Shown here: positions 1 through 10,182 of the stretch, piece after piece | Position numbering within the stretch: the first letter of the stretch is position 1 | Layout of the letters: each line of letters opens with the position of its first letter | Origin: Phialophora verrucosa | Lineage: Eukaryota > Ascomycota > Eurotiomycetes > Chaetothyriales > Herpotrichiellaceae | NCBI GenBank assembly: GCA_002099365.1 | Contig: MSED01000003.1 | Coordinates: 1,736,001-1,800,000 of the forward strand | DNA: 64,000 nucleotides | Direction: 5' to 3' | Notes under the pieces: generated by a model | What the model was told of the DNA's origin: nothing | Seen by the model: only the letters and a program-made list of their open reading frames with translations | The model's database searches: none | Position numbers and translations under genes: made by a program

Positions 1-149
1 AAAATGTCTCTAGATGCGTTCTGCATATGATGAATGATTTCCTGGAAAATATGACCGCACCGTACGAGTGCTGACGATACGCTCGGACTACTGGAGCCTC
101 GGTTTCCTTGGTGCCTGGCACGCTGCCACCCTTGTGGCCGCGATCGCGG

Positions 150-3100
150 CTACGAAGTTGCTTCCGACGAAGTTGCTTCCTTGTCTCTATCGAGCCTTTC
201 ATAATACTCCTTGAGCGCCGTGTCCATGTTCCAATCCTTCGGCACGCCGCGCGCATTCCAGTTCCCTGTGATGTTGCGGTAGCACTCCGAGGCACCCTTG
301 CCGACGATTCCGTCTTTGTCCAGGGCCATGAGTTTGTCAATATAGTCTTTCTTGACGGGATTTTTCTTCCCGAGAGCGCCTTTGATATCGTCAATGCCGC
401 GGTTCTGCTCGAGTTCACGGCACAGTTCAGACACGAACATCTTCTCGTAATCCTTTCGCGATGGCGGAGGGTTTGGCTTGTGACCTGTAGGAGCCTCCTC
501 GACGTCTGGAACCCAATTTTGTACATAACCGACCTTCGACATTGGCGGTGTGACGACAGAGAAATTGCTGGGCGAGTCCGCGGGATGTCTATGCTGGTCA
601 TTGCCGTCTTCGTCCTCGTCTCCATTGTCGAGCTTGGGATCGACGATGGACTGATGGTATTCCCGGAGAAGCACCAGTAACTCTCTAACAGCGACAATTA
701 ACGCATTGAATGCATAATGGAAGCTAAGGAGTGTCCGAGGATGCGTGTAGTCGAAGAACTGGAGCACTCGTCCATGATGAAACAGGACATCCTGGAAAGC
801 TCTTTTGCAGAGCTTGTACGTGGCGGGATGTGCCCTGACAGAAGCTTTGGACCTGGACGCCTCCTCCGGGATTATTTCCATGGACGGCTTTTGTGCCCCC
901 TTTAGCGCGGCCAGATATTCACCCCTCAGCTTGTTGATCGCCGTTGCGGTGGATTCCACCCAGGGTATCATATTGCCCACGACCACGCCGTCCATGGTGG
1001 GATTTTGGTCTTCTTGACCAAGCGAGCCAAATCCTTCCTGAATGTGAGCAAAGCTGTGCATGGAGAGGCGACCAATGGCGGTCGCGAAGCGCCCCTCATC
1101 ATCACCAAACAAGCTTTGCATTGTCTGGTCGTCCTCAGCAGCAGGCTCTTCCAATGGAGGTGTGATGTTCTCGTTCTGACTCCTATCATCATCGTGTCGG
1201 GCTTTGTCGGCGTTGTATCTGCTATCGTGCTCGCCGGATTGCTCGTCATCCTGGTAAACATCGAAAGAGTTGTCGGGCCCGTTGTTCCCCGGAAACCCGG
1301 CACCGTTGTGTTGCTCGTGCTCCTGCTCGTCATCGGGACCGTTTTCCGGCTGGCTATCATCCACATCATCGTCGAAAGGGTATGTGGGACTAGTCGGTCC
1401 ATACGGTGGGGTGGGCGGCTCATATCCTGGGCAAGTGCGCCAACCTGGGCAGTCATGATGGTATTGTCCTGCAAAAGTCGGGCACGGATGGCAGTGTACC
1501 CTCACCGGACGGTCCGATTCCTCAGATTCTGGCCATGGAGTACTTTCATCACTTTGAGCGATCGGATAGTCCCCTGGATGAATTTCGCCCAACGGGGTCC
1601 GGGGCCCTGCAGGACCAGGACGAAGGTTCTCTTGGTCATCGTCGTTGGCTTCATGGTGCTCATTGAGATATGCTCCCTCCCACCCTTCTGTTGTGGCCGA
1701 TGGGGAGTTGTTCACCCGGGATTCAGATACTCCAGTATGTTCGTACACACCAGGTTCGTCCATGGGGGGGAGGTTTCTTCGTTGATCGGCAGCAACATCT
1801 TGTTCAAATGGCCTTGCGCCTGCATATACGTGCCTTGCCCGAGTAGCACGATCCCTAGCGGCTCCCCACTGACCTGTATACCTCTTGGCTACCTCCCGAG
1901 CATCGTAGCCGGTTTGCGGCAAGAGCTTCAGTATCTCGGCCACATCAATAGGCATATCACTACCATATCTGCCCTTCACTTCCAGTATAGCCGAAGCGAC
2001 CATTTTTCGACGGAAGGCTGCCGCATCGAAATGGTGTCGCCCGCTGGCACCTGTTAACCAGTTCACTGAACGGCCATCTCCGCCGCGAAGTCGAGATACC
2101 TGACCCGATGAAACGGGCTTGTGTACCCTCGATCTTCGGTCAAGGATGGCAGAACCAGACTCAAGTGGCAGCGGCCCCCGGCTGGTAGGAAGTCGGCTGA
2201 AAGTGGGGGCTTTGCTGTCGGGGAGGACACGCTTCTTTGCAAGTAGTTGGTGAATCGCAAAACGGATACAGGAGAAAAGCCCAAGGCTTCCTTTGGTAAA
2301 TTCGGCAGGACCTCGAGCGTGACGTGGTGGTCGGTTGAGCAGATACTCGGGCCTTGGCCCTGCAGATAGGATTCCAGGTCGAGCTAGTTCTCGGGATATT
2401 TGCTCATTTTGAACCACCTCATGAGCCCGTGTCTCAGGGGAAGGATACCACACGTAATCAAAGTCGCTCTTGATGTTGATCCCTTCGGGGTATGGGAAGA
2501 GACGGTTCGCTGGCTTTTCCGTAATACCGCCATTGACATCGAAAGCAGGTAAGTGCGAAGCCAATGGCGAGCTCAGGTGGCTAACATGCCGCAAGTTGAC
2601 GTGACCCATTAATGAAGGAGAAGGTTGAGCTGATACAGGGGAGTCAAGGTCCAGGGGGACCGTTTCCCATACTCCATCGTCGTGACGACTCCTCCATCGA
2701 ACGACCTTCGCCGGACCGCCATTGATCTTGTTGAACCGCCCCACAATAAAATGAATCTTGGAAAGTGTGCTTGTTTCGAACTTCCCAGTCTTGATGAACT
2801 TCTTCAGTGCATCTTTAGTATGTTCTCCTAGAGGTGTGTCTTGGGTTCGTTGAAGGGACTCGTATTTATTGTCGGGGTCGACTTGACATTTATGAATGTA
2901 CCGGCAGTATCTGCTGACTATTTCCTCAATGCTCCTCGGATTTGCTGCCTCAGTTGTGCTGTTCAGACGCTTCAACTCCTGACGAACTTCAGGGATCTCG
3001 AAGAATCGCCGGTCACGCAAAGTGTTCGTCGGAGAGGTCGGGGCTCCTCCTCGGTCGAAGGCAGCGAACATAGTCTTCAAACTTCGCCATATCAAAAGCC

Positions 3101-3971
3101 AGAGCTCCTTGCCTTCAGTATCGTACGTTACGTCTTGGAATGCGGAGAGCAACGCTTCGACGCCGTCGAAGAGACCTTTCGCCACAACTTCGGAGACGAG
3201 AAACGGGACAGTATCGTCTGTAGAGCCCAGAAGTGCTTGCAACGCGAAACATGGCGCTACAGCAGCAACATCCAGAACAAATGAGGTGAATTCGATTTCG
3301 TGGATCGCTGTAAGGCGGTGGGTGACACGGGCTTGGAGTTGCGCCTGGAGCCGGTCGAGCTTCTCGACAAGAGCCTCACGAGTGGCTTTGCTCCACACAT
3401 TGACGAATCTTTTATAGGGATTCTTGATTTCTGTGTTTGCCTTGTCGAAAATACGAGAGGAGGTACCGTCTCCGAAAAGTTCAAGTACAACATCCAATCG
3501 GCGATTAATGAGTCTCATGTCTGCGAAGAGACTAGCTGGTCCCTCCCTAAGGCTGCCCTTGGACCAGAAATCGAAATAATCTGTGACTTGTTGAATCATG
3601 TCTTCAACTTCTTCCAGTGAAGTTGCATCATCAATGTCGGCCAGCTCAAGGCCTGGTGACACGCTCCGTCGGAGCGGAATAGATCGTTCATTTGACACTT
3701 TGTTCGTGCGTCGATTTTTGATGGTGCCACGTGAAGCTGTAAGTTCCTCAGGTATGGTTAGCTCGTCCGTCGCTGCCAGGAGGAGCTTGGTTCTTGAGCT
3801 TGGGGAGTACCGCGATCGAGGTACGATGGTTTCAAGCTGCGTGACCGTCCCATTCCTTCCCGGCCGATGAGATGAACGACCGACCCTGGTGTACACATCA
3901 GTAGAAGATGAGGGCTTCAAAACTCTATATGCCTGGCGTTTGCGCTGATGCGCGAAGCTACGGGGAGCCAT
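150..3971 (-). CDS. Large conserved-looking protein of unknown function with SAP-like C-terminus (1273 aa)
   Basis: Uninterrupted frame of 1273 codons from an ATG at 3971 to a TAG at 150, with no intron needed. I do not recognise the family. What can be seen: a basic, Ser/Arg-rich N-terminus (about residues 1-110), a largely helical, Leu-rich part (about 110-460), Pro/Arg-rich low-complexity sequence in the middle, a strongly acidic Asp/Glu/Asn/Gln stretch at about 820-945, then a structured, hydrophobic block (about 960-1110). The last 100 residues begin YEKMFVSEL at 1175 and resemble a SAP-type helix-extended loop-helix (about 1178-1217), which in other proteins binds DNA. The SAP reading is inference from pattern only. 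The extreme C-terminus has a tandem EATSS/EATS duplication from a 15-bp direct repeat near 152-181. Basic ends plus an acidic centre suggest a nuclear or chromatin role, unproven. The opposite strand has long open frames, which I treat as shadows. Confidence 0.8.
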   Translation of the reverse strand: MAPRSFAHQRKRQAYRVLKPSSSTDVYTRVGRSSHRPGRNGTVTQLETIVPRSRYSPSSRTKLLLAATDELTIPEELTASRGTIKNRRTNKVSNERSIPLRRSVSPGLELADIDDATSLEEVEDMIQQVTDYFDFWSKGSLREGPASLFADMRLINRRLDVVLELFGDGTSSRIFDKANTEIKNPYKRFVNVWSKATREALVEKLDRLQAQLQARVTHRLTAIHEIEFTSFVLDVAAVAPCFALQALLGSTDDTVPFLVSEVVAKGLFDGVEALLSAFQDVTYDTEGKELWLLIWRSLKTMFAAFDRGGAPTSPTNTLRDRRFFEIPEVRQELKRLNSTTEAANPRSIEEIVSRYCRYIHKCQVDPDNKYESLQRTQDTPLGEHTKDALKKFIKTGKFETSTLSKIHFIVGRFNKINGGPAKVVRWRSRHDDGVWETVPLDLDSPVSAQPSPSLMGHVNLRHVSHLSSPLASHLPAFDVNGGITEKPANRLFPYPEGINIKSDFDYVWYPSPETRAHEVVQNEQISRELARPGILSAGPRPEYLLNRPPRHARGPAEFTKGSLGLFSCIRFAIHQLLAKKRVLPDSKAPTFSRLPTSRGPLPLESGSAILDRRSRVHKPVSSGQVSRLRGGDGRSVNWLTGASGRHHFDAAAFRRKMVASAILEVKGRYGSDMPIDVAEILKLLPQTGYDAREVAKRYTGQWGAARDRATRARHVYAGARPFEQDVAADQRRNLPPMDEPGVYEHTGVSESRVNNSPSATTEGWEGAYLNEHHEANDDDQENLRPGPAGPRTPLGEIHPGDYPIAQSDESTPWPESEESDRPVRVHCHPCPTFAGQYHHDCPGWRTCPGYEPPTPPYGPTSPTYPFDDDVDDSQPENGPDDEQEHEQHNGAGFPGNNGPDNSFDVYQDDEQSGEHDSRYNADKARHDDDRSQNENITPPLEEPAAEDDQTMQSLFGDDEGRFATAIGRLSMHSFAHIQEGFGSLGQEDQNPTMDGVVVGNMIPWVESTATAINKLRGEYLAALKGAQKPSMEIIPEEASRSKASVRAHPATYKLCKRAFQDVLFHHGRVLQFFDYTHPRTLLSFHYAFNALIVAVRELLVLLREYHQSIVDPKLDNGDEDEDGNDQHRHPADSPSNFSVVTPPMSKVGYVQNWVPDVEEAPTGHKPNPPPSRKDYEKMFVSELCRELEQNRGIDDIKGALGKKNPVKKDYIDKLMALDKDGIVGKGASECYRNITGNWNARGVPKDWNMDTALKEYYERLDRDKEATSSEATS

Positions 3972-5568
3972 TTTACGAGGAAGAAAGCGGAAGACTCAGA
4001 GACGGGAAACAACGAGGGTAGCAATGAGCAGCAACGCAATAAATGAAGACTTACCGTGAGGCCAATGCGACAAAGGCCGATACCTAGGTTGACCGAACGC
4101 ATCCGCATCGGTCGACAGCTGCATTCAGCATTTGTACATGTTGAAAGAGGCTTTGATGAATTGTCGTCGACGCACGCAGGCCAAAGTTCCGCTTTGAGAA
4201 TGGTGCCTCGGCCAAAAGTTGATCCGCTCCGGCACTCGACTAGCCTGCTCGCAGCTGGCATTCTGTGCATTCCACTTAGTCCAATGCTCGGCCCTGGTAC
4301 AGCATATGAGCGAGGGGAATTGCTATGTTATCTGAAGGAGACCTTGTTGTGTTATGGAGGGAGACAGGAATGGTGAGGGTAATCCGCCAGGTTCCGTAGC
4401 TCAGCTGACGGTGGAAGATGCCGTCTCCACACGCGTGTGAGTCGAGCAGGCCACAGAAAGTCCCGGGTGGAACATCCTGGCAGGATGCAATGATCTCAAA
4501 ACCAACGGACTTTACGAATGGTAGAAGACCGATGCCGAAGCTTAAACAGGACATAATACCCCCGTCCGTCCACTCGGCATAGTAGGTGGTCTGCACCAGC
4601 ATCGTGCGTATTGGTGAGCTTAATGAAGGCCGAGAAGATTCCGAAAGAATAAGATCACGCTTTCGCAAGCAGTAGGAGCAGAACGAAGTCGCGTGTCAGG
4701 GACCAGGGATCGGGAAGGAGGGTGCAGAAGAGGGCTAAGCAGGCGACTGAAGGTAAAAATAAGTACGAGTAGCTTCGAGGCGGGAGGATGGTACGTAGTG
4801 AGGTTGAAGCCGAAGACTTGCAAGCTGTCTCCAGGCTTTTTACCCCACACTTTGTTCACCTGTGCCAAGGGGAAATAGGGCGTAGATCGTTGGGCGGTGG
4901 GCGCATGAAGAGCCTATGAGAGGTTCCCTGGTGAGCCCAAAGCCGATTCTAGGGCAACTTCAGGCTCTGGAACAGCCGGCAAGCCTGGGGAGGTGCACAA
5001 AGCTAATGCAGTCCGCACCCCTCAGTCCACAAACTTGTTGCTCCTTCCGCGTCGGTATCTAAAGAACATTGACCAATTGACTGAGTGGGATGAGGCTGGC
5101 GACAGATTTTCGAACAAGGAAAAGGAAAGCGAATCATCTCGAGTTGCGTGCCCGCGTCTGCATTCTCGCCCACTCACCCTCCTCAAATTCTTAGCAATGT
5201 AAACCGTGTTTTTAGACCTTCAACTTACTTTCCCTTCACTCCATCCCCCTTCACTTCACCTCTCTTTAGGCCAGCCTTGTGTCCCAACTCTGATCCCCAA
5301 AGACTGGCCTCTGCGTGGACCTCATAGATCTTTGTGATCGTCACTCACCTCCTCGTCCCTTGTTCGCTCCATCCCAATCAAACCAGGCCCTGCCAGCCGC
5401 GGTCCCATACAATGACGTGACCCTTTGTCCTACTCACTATTACCCCCCTTAAACGCTCTCCATACCTCAGCTTCAGGCGCTCGTACACAAGAGTCTCCCT
5501 CCGCTTCTACGATCTCACTCCTGTACCAGCTCAGAAGGACATAGTTGCAACACTTTCGAACTCTCAAT
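3972..5568. other. Intergenic region between divergent genes
   Basis: Holds the upstream region of the large minus-strand gene and of the plus-strand gene starting at 5569. From about 5205 to 5545 the plus strand is rich in C and T, which is typical of a fungal promoter and 5' leader for the gene at 5569. A short TACGAGTA repeat lies at 4763-4770. A few open frames of about 60-130 codons occur (for example minus strand near 4280-4600), but none has a good ATG plus splice context, so none is called. Confidence 0.5.
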
Positions 5569-6452
5569 ATGTCGGACCAAAATTCCCCTCCTTCTCCTTC
5601 ATTTCCACAGCACCGCCGTCGGTCCTCGATTGTTGAGATGTTCAACCCGCGAATAAACACGTCGTCCTCCGCAGCTGTCTCGTCCTCGCCCCCTTCTGCT
5701 GGTGTTCCCTCAACCCCCACTGTTCCACAACATCGAAGGGGCACCTCAATCACCGCCCTCGGTCTGACCACGAATCCCTCGAACCAGTCTCACTTCTCGG
5801 CTTTTGGACTGCAACGACGCGCAAGTGTCGCTACATCCTCTGTGGCGAGCTCCCCAGACTTCAAGAACAGCTTCGGGGACGAGTCGGTAGTGCTCGAAGA
5901 AGATGACACTTCCCGAGCTGCGATGAACCCTCCATCCTCTCCATCGTTTGCGAGACGGGTCAGTTTTGGCGCACAAGCTTTAAGAGATGTCAGACTGGGA
6001 GGGAGCCCTGGTGCTTCTGGCGGTGGTAGGCGCCCCTCCTCCTCCCTTCTTACTACCCTAGATGAAGATTCTGAGAATGCCACTCCATCACGTCGAGCTA
6101 CGTCGGGGACGGCCAAGACTGCAGGTAAGAGTCGAGGCCTGTCCCTTTCATACTGTTGTCACCCTGCAAGCGAAGAAACCACTCTGCGTAGGGTCTCGAT
6201 TACTGATAATTAACAGGAGAAGGTTTCAATTGGTCTGAAGCCATTCGTGACAGAACCAAGCGCTCACCGTCCTTTTCCTCGGGCAATCCCTTCAATCAAG
6301 GTGGCACCGCTCGGCCTCGTTCTGCAAGCATCTCCAACCCCGAACCACCAAAAGAAATCCCAAAACCCATCGAGTCACCTCCAGCCAGGGTGATGAGGAA
6401 ACCGGACCATCTTGGTGAAAGAATGCTACGTGGCGACTTCATGATGGACTGA
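5569..6452 (+). CDS. Serine-rich conserved fungal protein of unknown function (263 aa)
   Basis: Two exons: 5569-6124 and 6217-6452, joined across a 92-base GTAAGA..CAG intron that keeps the frame (phase 1). The ATG at 5569 begins MSDQNSPPSPSF. The protein is very rich in Ser, Pro and Arg. It has repeated RRRSS, RRGTS and RRAS patches that look like basophilic kinase (PKA-type) sites, and a compact C-terminal motif GFNWSEAIRDR followed by a conserved-looking end, GERMLRGDFMMD. Small proteins of this layout occur widely in filamentous ascomycetes as uncharacterised phosphoprotein-like sequences; that is recollection, not a search. No membrane segment or signal peptide. The CT-rich leader upstream supports the start. 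Stopping at the in-frame TGA in the intron would lose the conserved-looking C-terminus, so the spliced form is preferred. Confidence 0.75.
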
Positions 6453-7740
6453 ATTCCGGATTGTGTAACCATATGGAACGTTGTTGATCTGGGCACATTA
6501 AACAGACTGGATATGTATGTCTTATTCAATTGCTGTGTAAGTGATGCTTTCCATTCAAATGGGGCAAGAGCTTTTCTCCCGGGAGACATTACCTGTAACC
6601 ATTACTTTTCGGTGGCATCATCTATCAATCGGGTTCAAAACATCGTTTGAAGCAGATCGGTGCACAGGGATCCAGGGCGGGCGGTCGGAGGGAGTCAGTA
6701 TCGGAGTTTGTTTCCCCACGATCGTTTCATGACTTCTGTCTTTGCACAAGAGTGGCTGAAGCTGAGCCTCAGGAGAGGTCCAGCATTGACAATGAGTTGT
6801 CACGTATGCTTGACGTTACAGCAGCCCAGATATGGGTTTATTGAGATTGAATGAAACGACATTGAGCAAACAGCCCGTGACATGGTCCAGTATCTTTCAT
6901 CTGCCCCTCCACTCTGGCCTCATCTCGCAATAACCAAGTCTACTACTCCTTGTGTCAGGGATGAGACTACGATGCGAGAGGAAGGAGGCGATCGCCTGAC
7001 CATATATCTAGTGCCTGCTGAGCCTCCGATTTCCGCCTCCTCCAGCGCACCAGTTCTTAGCCCAGATGTATACCATTGCAGTTGGCCTTTATATGCAATC
7101 TCATTGTGCCCTAGAAGGAGCAATGGACGAGTCTGAATCACTTACTAGCCACCCTTAAAGACAACGTGGCTAGTTAGTTCTATTGAGCATGACGTTCCGA
7201 TGGAGGAGCTGCCAAGAAGCGGGACGGAAGCTCGGGGCAACGACCGGACACCTCAGCAAGCCAGCCACTCAACTCCGCCATTATCTGGGAAGAGAGGCTT
7301 GGATGACATTGGTGCTACCAGTACATTGTCGGGCCAAAGGTATCAGAGACTAATTCTGATGCCCGGTGCATGATAATACTTACATTGAGAGCTTGTCATC
7401 CTCAGATACTATCAATTCTCCGTGCGCCTTTCGAGAGTGTAGGCCATCGGCCTGACCAACCCACCGCCAGTGTTGCGACTGCGCATCCACCAAGCAACAA
7501 CCTGACGCAGTCCAACTCTGCATAGCCGGCATTTCTTGTGGCTGTGATACTGCTTCGCGACTTTGTCCAACATGCACTTGTGAAAACATGGCCGTCTAGC
7601 ATAAATCATCTTCCGAACCAACCTACCCTCTCCGTAACTGGCCTGAAGCGCGGACCCTGCGGGACCACCTCATCACCTTAAACCCGCTCCAGTACTGCTC
7701 CCTCTGAGTATCTCTACGACTGTTGTGCAGAAGAACCATC
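6453..7740. other. Intergenic region, no supported gene
   Basis: Lies between two plus-strand genes. It contains several overlapping short open frames, including one ATG frame on the minus strand (7380-7589, 69 codons), but all three frames are open there and none looks protein-like or has splice support. The last 300 bases probably contain the promoter of the ANTH-domain gene. Confidence 0.4.
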
Positions 7741-9746
7741 ATGGAGAAGATCGTAAAAGGTGGTACAAAAGTGAAGGTGAGGCTTGTTCGCAGTTCACGT
7801 GGGTAGTGCTGACGGTTTGCTAGTTGGCTGCGCCCAAGTCAAAATATATCGAGCCCATCTTGTCTGCCACGAACGGTGGAGAGTCAGGCGTCGCCGAGGT
7901 CTTTCGAACGTTACAGATCCGGCTGAGAGACTCGACATGGACAATTGTCTTCAAGGCGTTGATCGTGGTCCATCTCATGATCAGAGAGGGCCAGCCAGAG
8001 GTCACGTTGAGATACATATCTGAGTCGCCGAAGAGACTGGCAATTAGCAGCTTCACTGAAGGTGAGAGGCCTACTCAGCGCACTGGATGACTTTCTGACC
8101 AGGGACAGGTCAGACACAGGGCCTCAACATTCGGAGATATTCAGAGTACCTCTTGGAACGAGTGCGAGCCTACAGAGATACGAAGACGGACTTTGTCAAG
8201 TCAGGAGCTGGAAAAATGCGCAGACTGACTGTCGAGAAGGGGCTTCTGAGGCAGACAGAGGTTGTGCAGGATCAAATAGAGGCCCTTGTGCGATGCGACG
8301 TGAGCTCTCCGCTTAGGACAGCGACATGAATCTCGGCTGACGAGTTGCAGTTCTTAGGCAACCACGACCCTGACAATGAGATCGCACTGACTGCTTTCCG
8401 GCTACTCACTCTTGACCTACTGGAACTGTTCAAGGTGATGAATGAGGGCACTATCAATGTCCTAGGTACGTCGCACTAGTTGCGCCAGAGGACCCTAGGC
8501 TAATTGAAACGCAGAGCATTACTTCGAAATGTCGCGTCCTGACGCTGAGCGGGCGTTACAGATCTACAAGACATTTGGACGGCAGACAGAGCTCGTGGTC
8601 CAGTATCTCAGCGTGGCCAGACAGTATGAGATGCACACCCGACTGGAGGTCCCGAAGCTAAAGCATGCACCGACAACACTAACCAATGCTCTCGAGGAAT
8701 ACCTCCATGACGCGGACTTTGAACTCAATCGGCGTCAGTACTTGGCACAGCAAGAAGCAAAGAAAACCGGGAGACCCATGGCCTCTGTGTCAAAGTCCAC
8801 ACCGTTTGACAAGCCAACCACAAAAGAAGTGGCAACGACGTCAGTCGCCTTCCCACCGCCCTCCGCCCAAGCTCAACCGAAAGGACCGGCTCCTGATCTT
8901 ATCGACTTCTTCGAATCTATCGAGCAGAATCAGCAGACAATGGGGCAAGCCAACTTCAACCAGCAACCGCAATTCCAGCCGCAAGCGCAGCCCTATCAGC
9001 AAGCACCAGCGCCTCAGCAGAGTTACAATCCATTCCTACAGCAGCAACCTACCTTCCAGAGTGAGGCTCTTCCCGCGCCTCAGGCTTTGCAGACAGATTT
9101 TACAGGTGCTGGATTTGGCGGGTACGGGCCACAGCCACAACAGCAACAGATCCAATCACCAGGGGGATATCAGTTTACCGGACAGTTGTCCTCGATTCCT
9201 CAGAACAGCCTGCCCGATTTCCAATCACAGGCGCTTCCAACACCGCAGCAGACGCAGCTGCAGCCACAACAGACATCTACAAATCCATTCCGCCAGTCCA
9301 CAATGAACACCGGGCTCACACAGTTCTCCCCTGTCAGCCCAGCTGCTCCAGTTCGGTCGTCGACCAATCCATTTGCAAAGCACAACACTGGCATAAATGC
9401 AAGCAATGCGCCTAACGGGGGGATGGTCCATGACCAAACGACCTTCTCGCCAACTCAAGTCTCCCCGCAGCAAACTTTCCCGTCAAATCCGTCCTTCCTC
9501 AACTCCCCTCCACCCCTCCAACCTCAAAGGACAGGCACAAATCCCTTTGCGAAGAATAGGCCAACGACGCCTGGTGGCCCTATTACAACCAACGTAACTG
9601 GGAGCACGAACCCGTTCCGTCAGAGCGCATTTGTGAATCAGCAAACGGGTCAAGGTTGGCAACACGGCAATCAGGGTACTTTCTCCGGCTTCGATGTCAA
9701 TAACATAGACACCGTGCCGGTCTTTCCTAGGCCTGGACACAATTAA
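7741..9746 (+). CDS. ANTH-domain clathrin adaptor, AP180/CALM (YAP1801/1802) type (603 aa)
   Basis: Five exons: 7741-7776, 7824-8061, 8109-8299, 8351-8465 and 8515-9746. All introns are GT..AG, 46-51 bases long, with phases that join cleanly to a single 603-residue frame. Residues 1 to about 275 form an ANTH domain, the lipid-binding superhelix of AP180/CALM proteins; the N-terminal lysine-rich KGGTKVKLAAPK segment corresponds to the PIP2-binding region of the family. The tail is Gln/Pro-rich and carries a clathrin-box-like LIDFF at about 324 and five NPF tripeptides (about 365, 450, 478, 536, 559), which in this family bind EH-domain proteins such as Ede1/Pan1. The expected role is linking PIP2 membrane, clathrin and SNARE cargo in endocytosis. 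Length and layout match the yeast proteins. The first coding exon holds only 12 codons, so a single-frame gene finder would miss it. Confidence 0.93.
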
Positions 9747-10182
9747 GCATGTAGCATAGTAATCTAATGTGGACCCTGATTGATGAAGTTGTACTTGGGG
9801 GTGCTTGTCAAGGCAGGGAAGTGTCGGACTTCCATTTCCGTAGTTTCTGGGGAAATGTGGCAAAGCGTTCAGCGTAGCACCGTCATACGACTCCAATTTC
9901 CCATCTCGACCTTTCAAGCTCGATCTCATTCGACTTGTCAGCTTCATTCAGGCACGTGTAAACACCACTGATATTCACGCTGAGGAGAACTTTCGTGGAA
10001 GATGATCCCGCTTCACCGCATGAGAACGCGTGCTGCGACGTGACGCGGCACGATTCACCTACTGCATTACCGCCACGAATAAGTCGAGCAGGGGCTTCGT
10101 CCATTGTACGTTGCACTTTCCCATCGAATCGCCGCCCACGAGGCGATGCATCATTTACAAATTGCTGCTGATGATTATGAAG
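9747..10182. other. Short intergenic region with upstream ORF overlapping the next start
   Basis: Contains the 3' end of the adaptor transcript and the promoter and leader of the kinase gene. CACGTG followed by TAAACA sits at about 9954-9965. An ATG at 10146 opens a 28-codon frame ending at 10232 in a different frame from the kinase, overlapping its start codons. Confidence 0.45.

Noticed and set aside
1005..2057. 350-codon open frame on the plus strand
   Set aside because: Lies wholly antisense to the 1273-residue gene, has low-complexity hydrophobic composition, and no ATG-promoter context. A shadow of the coding strand.
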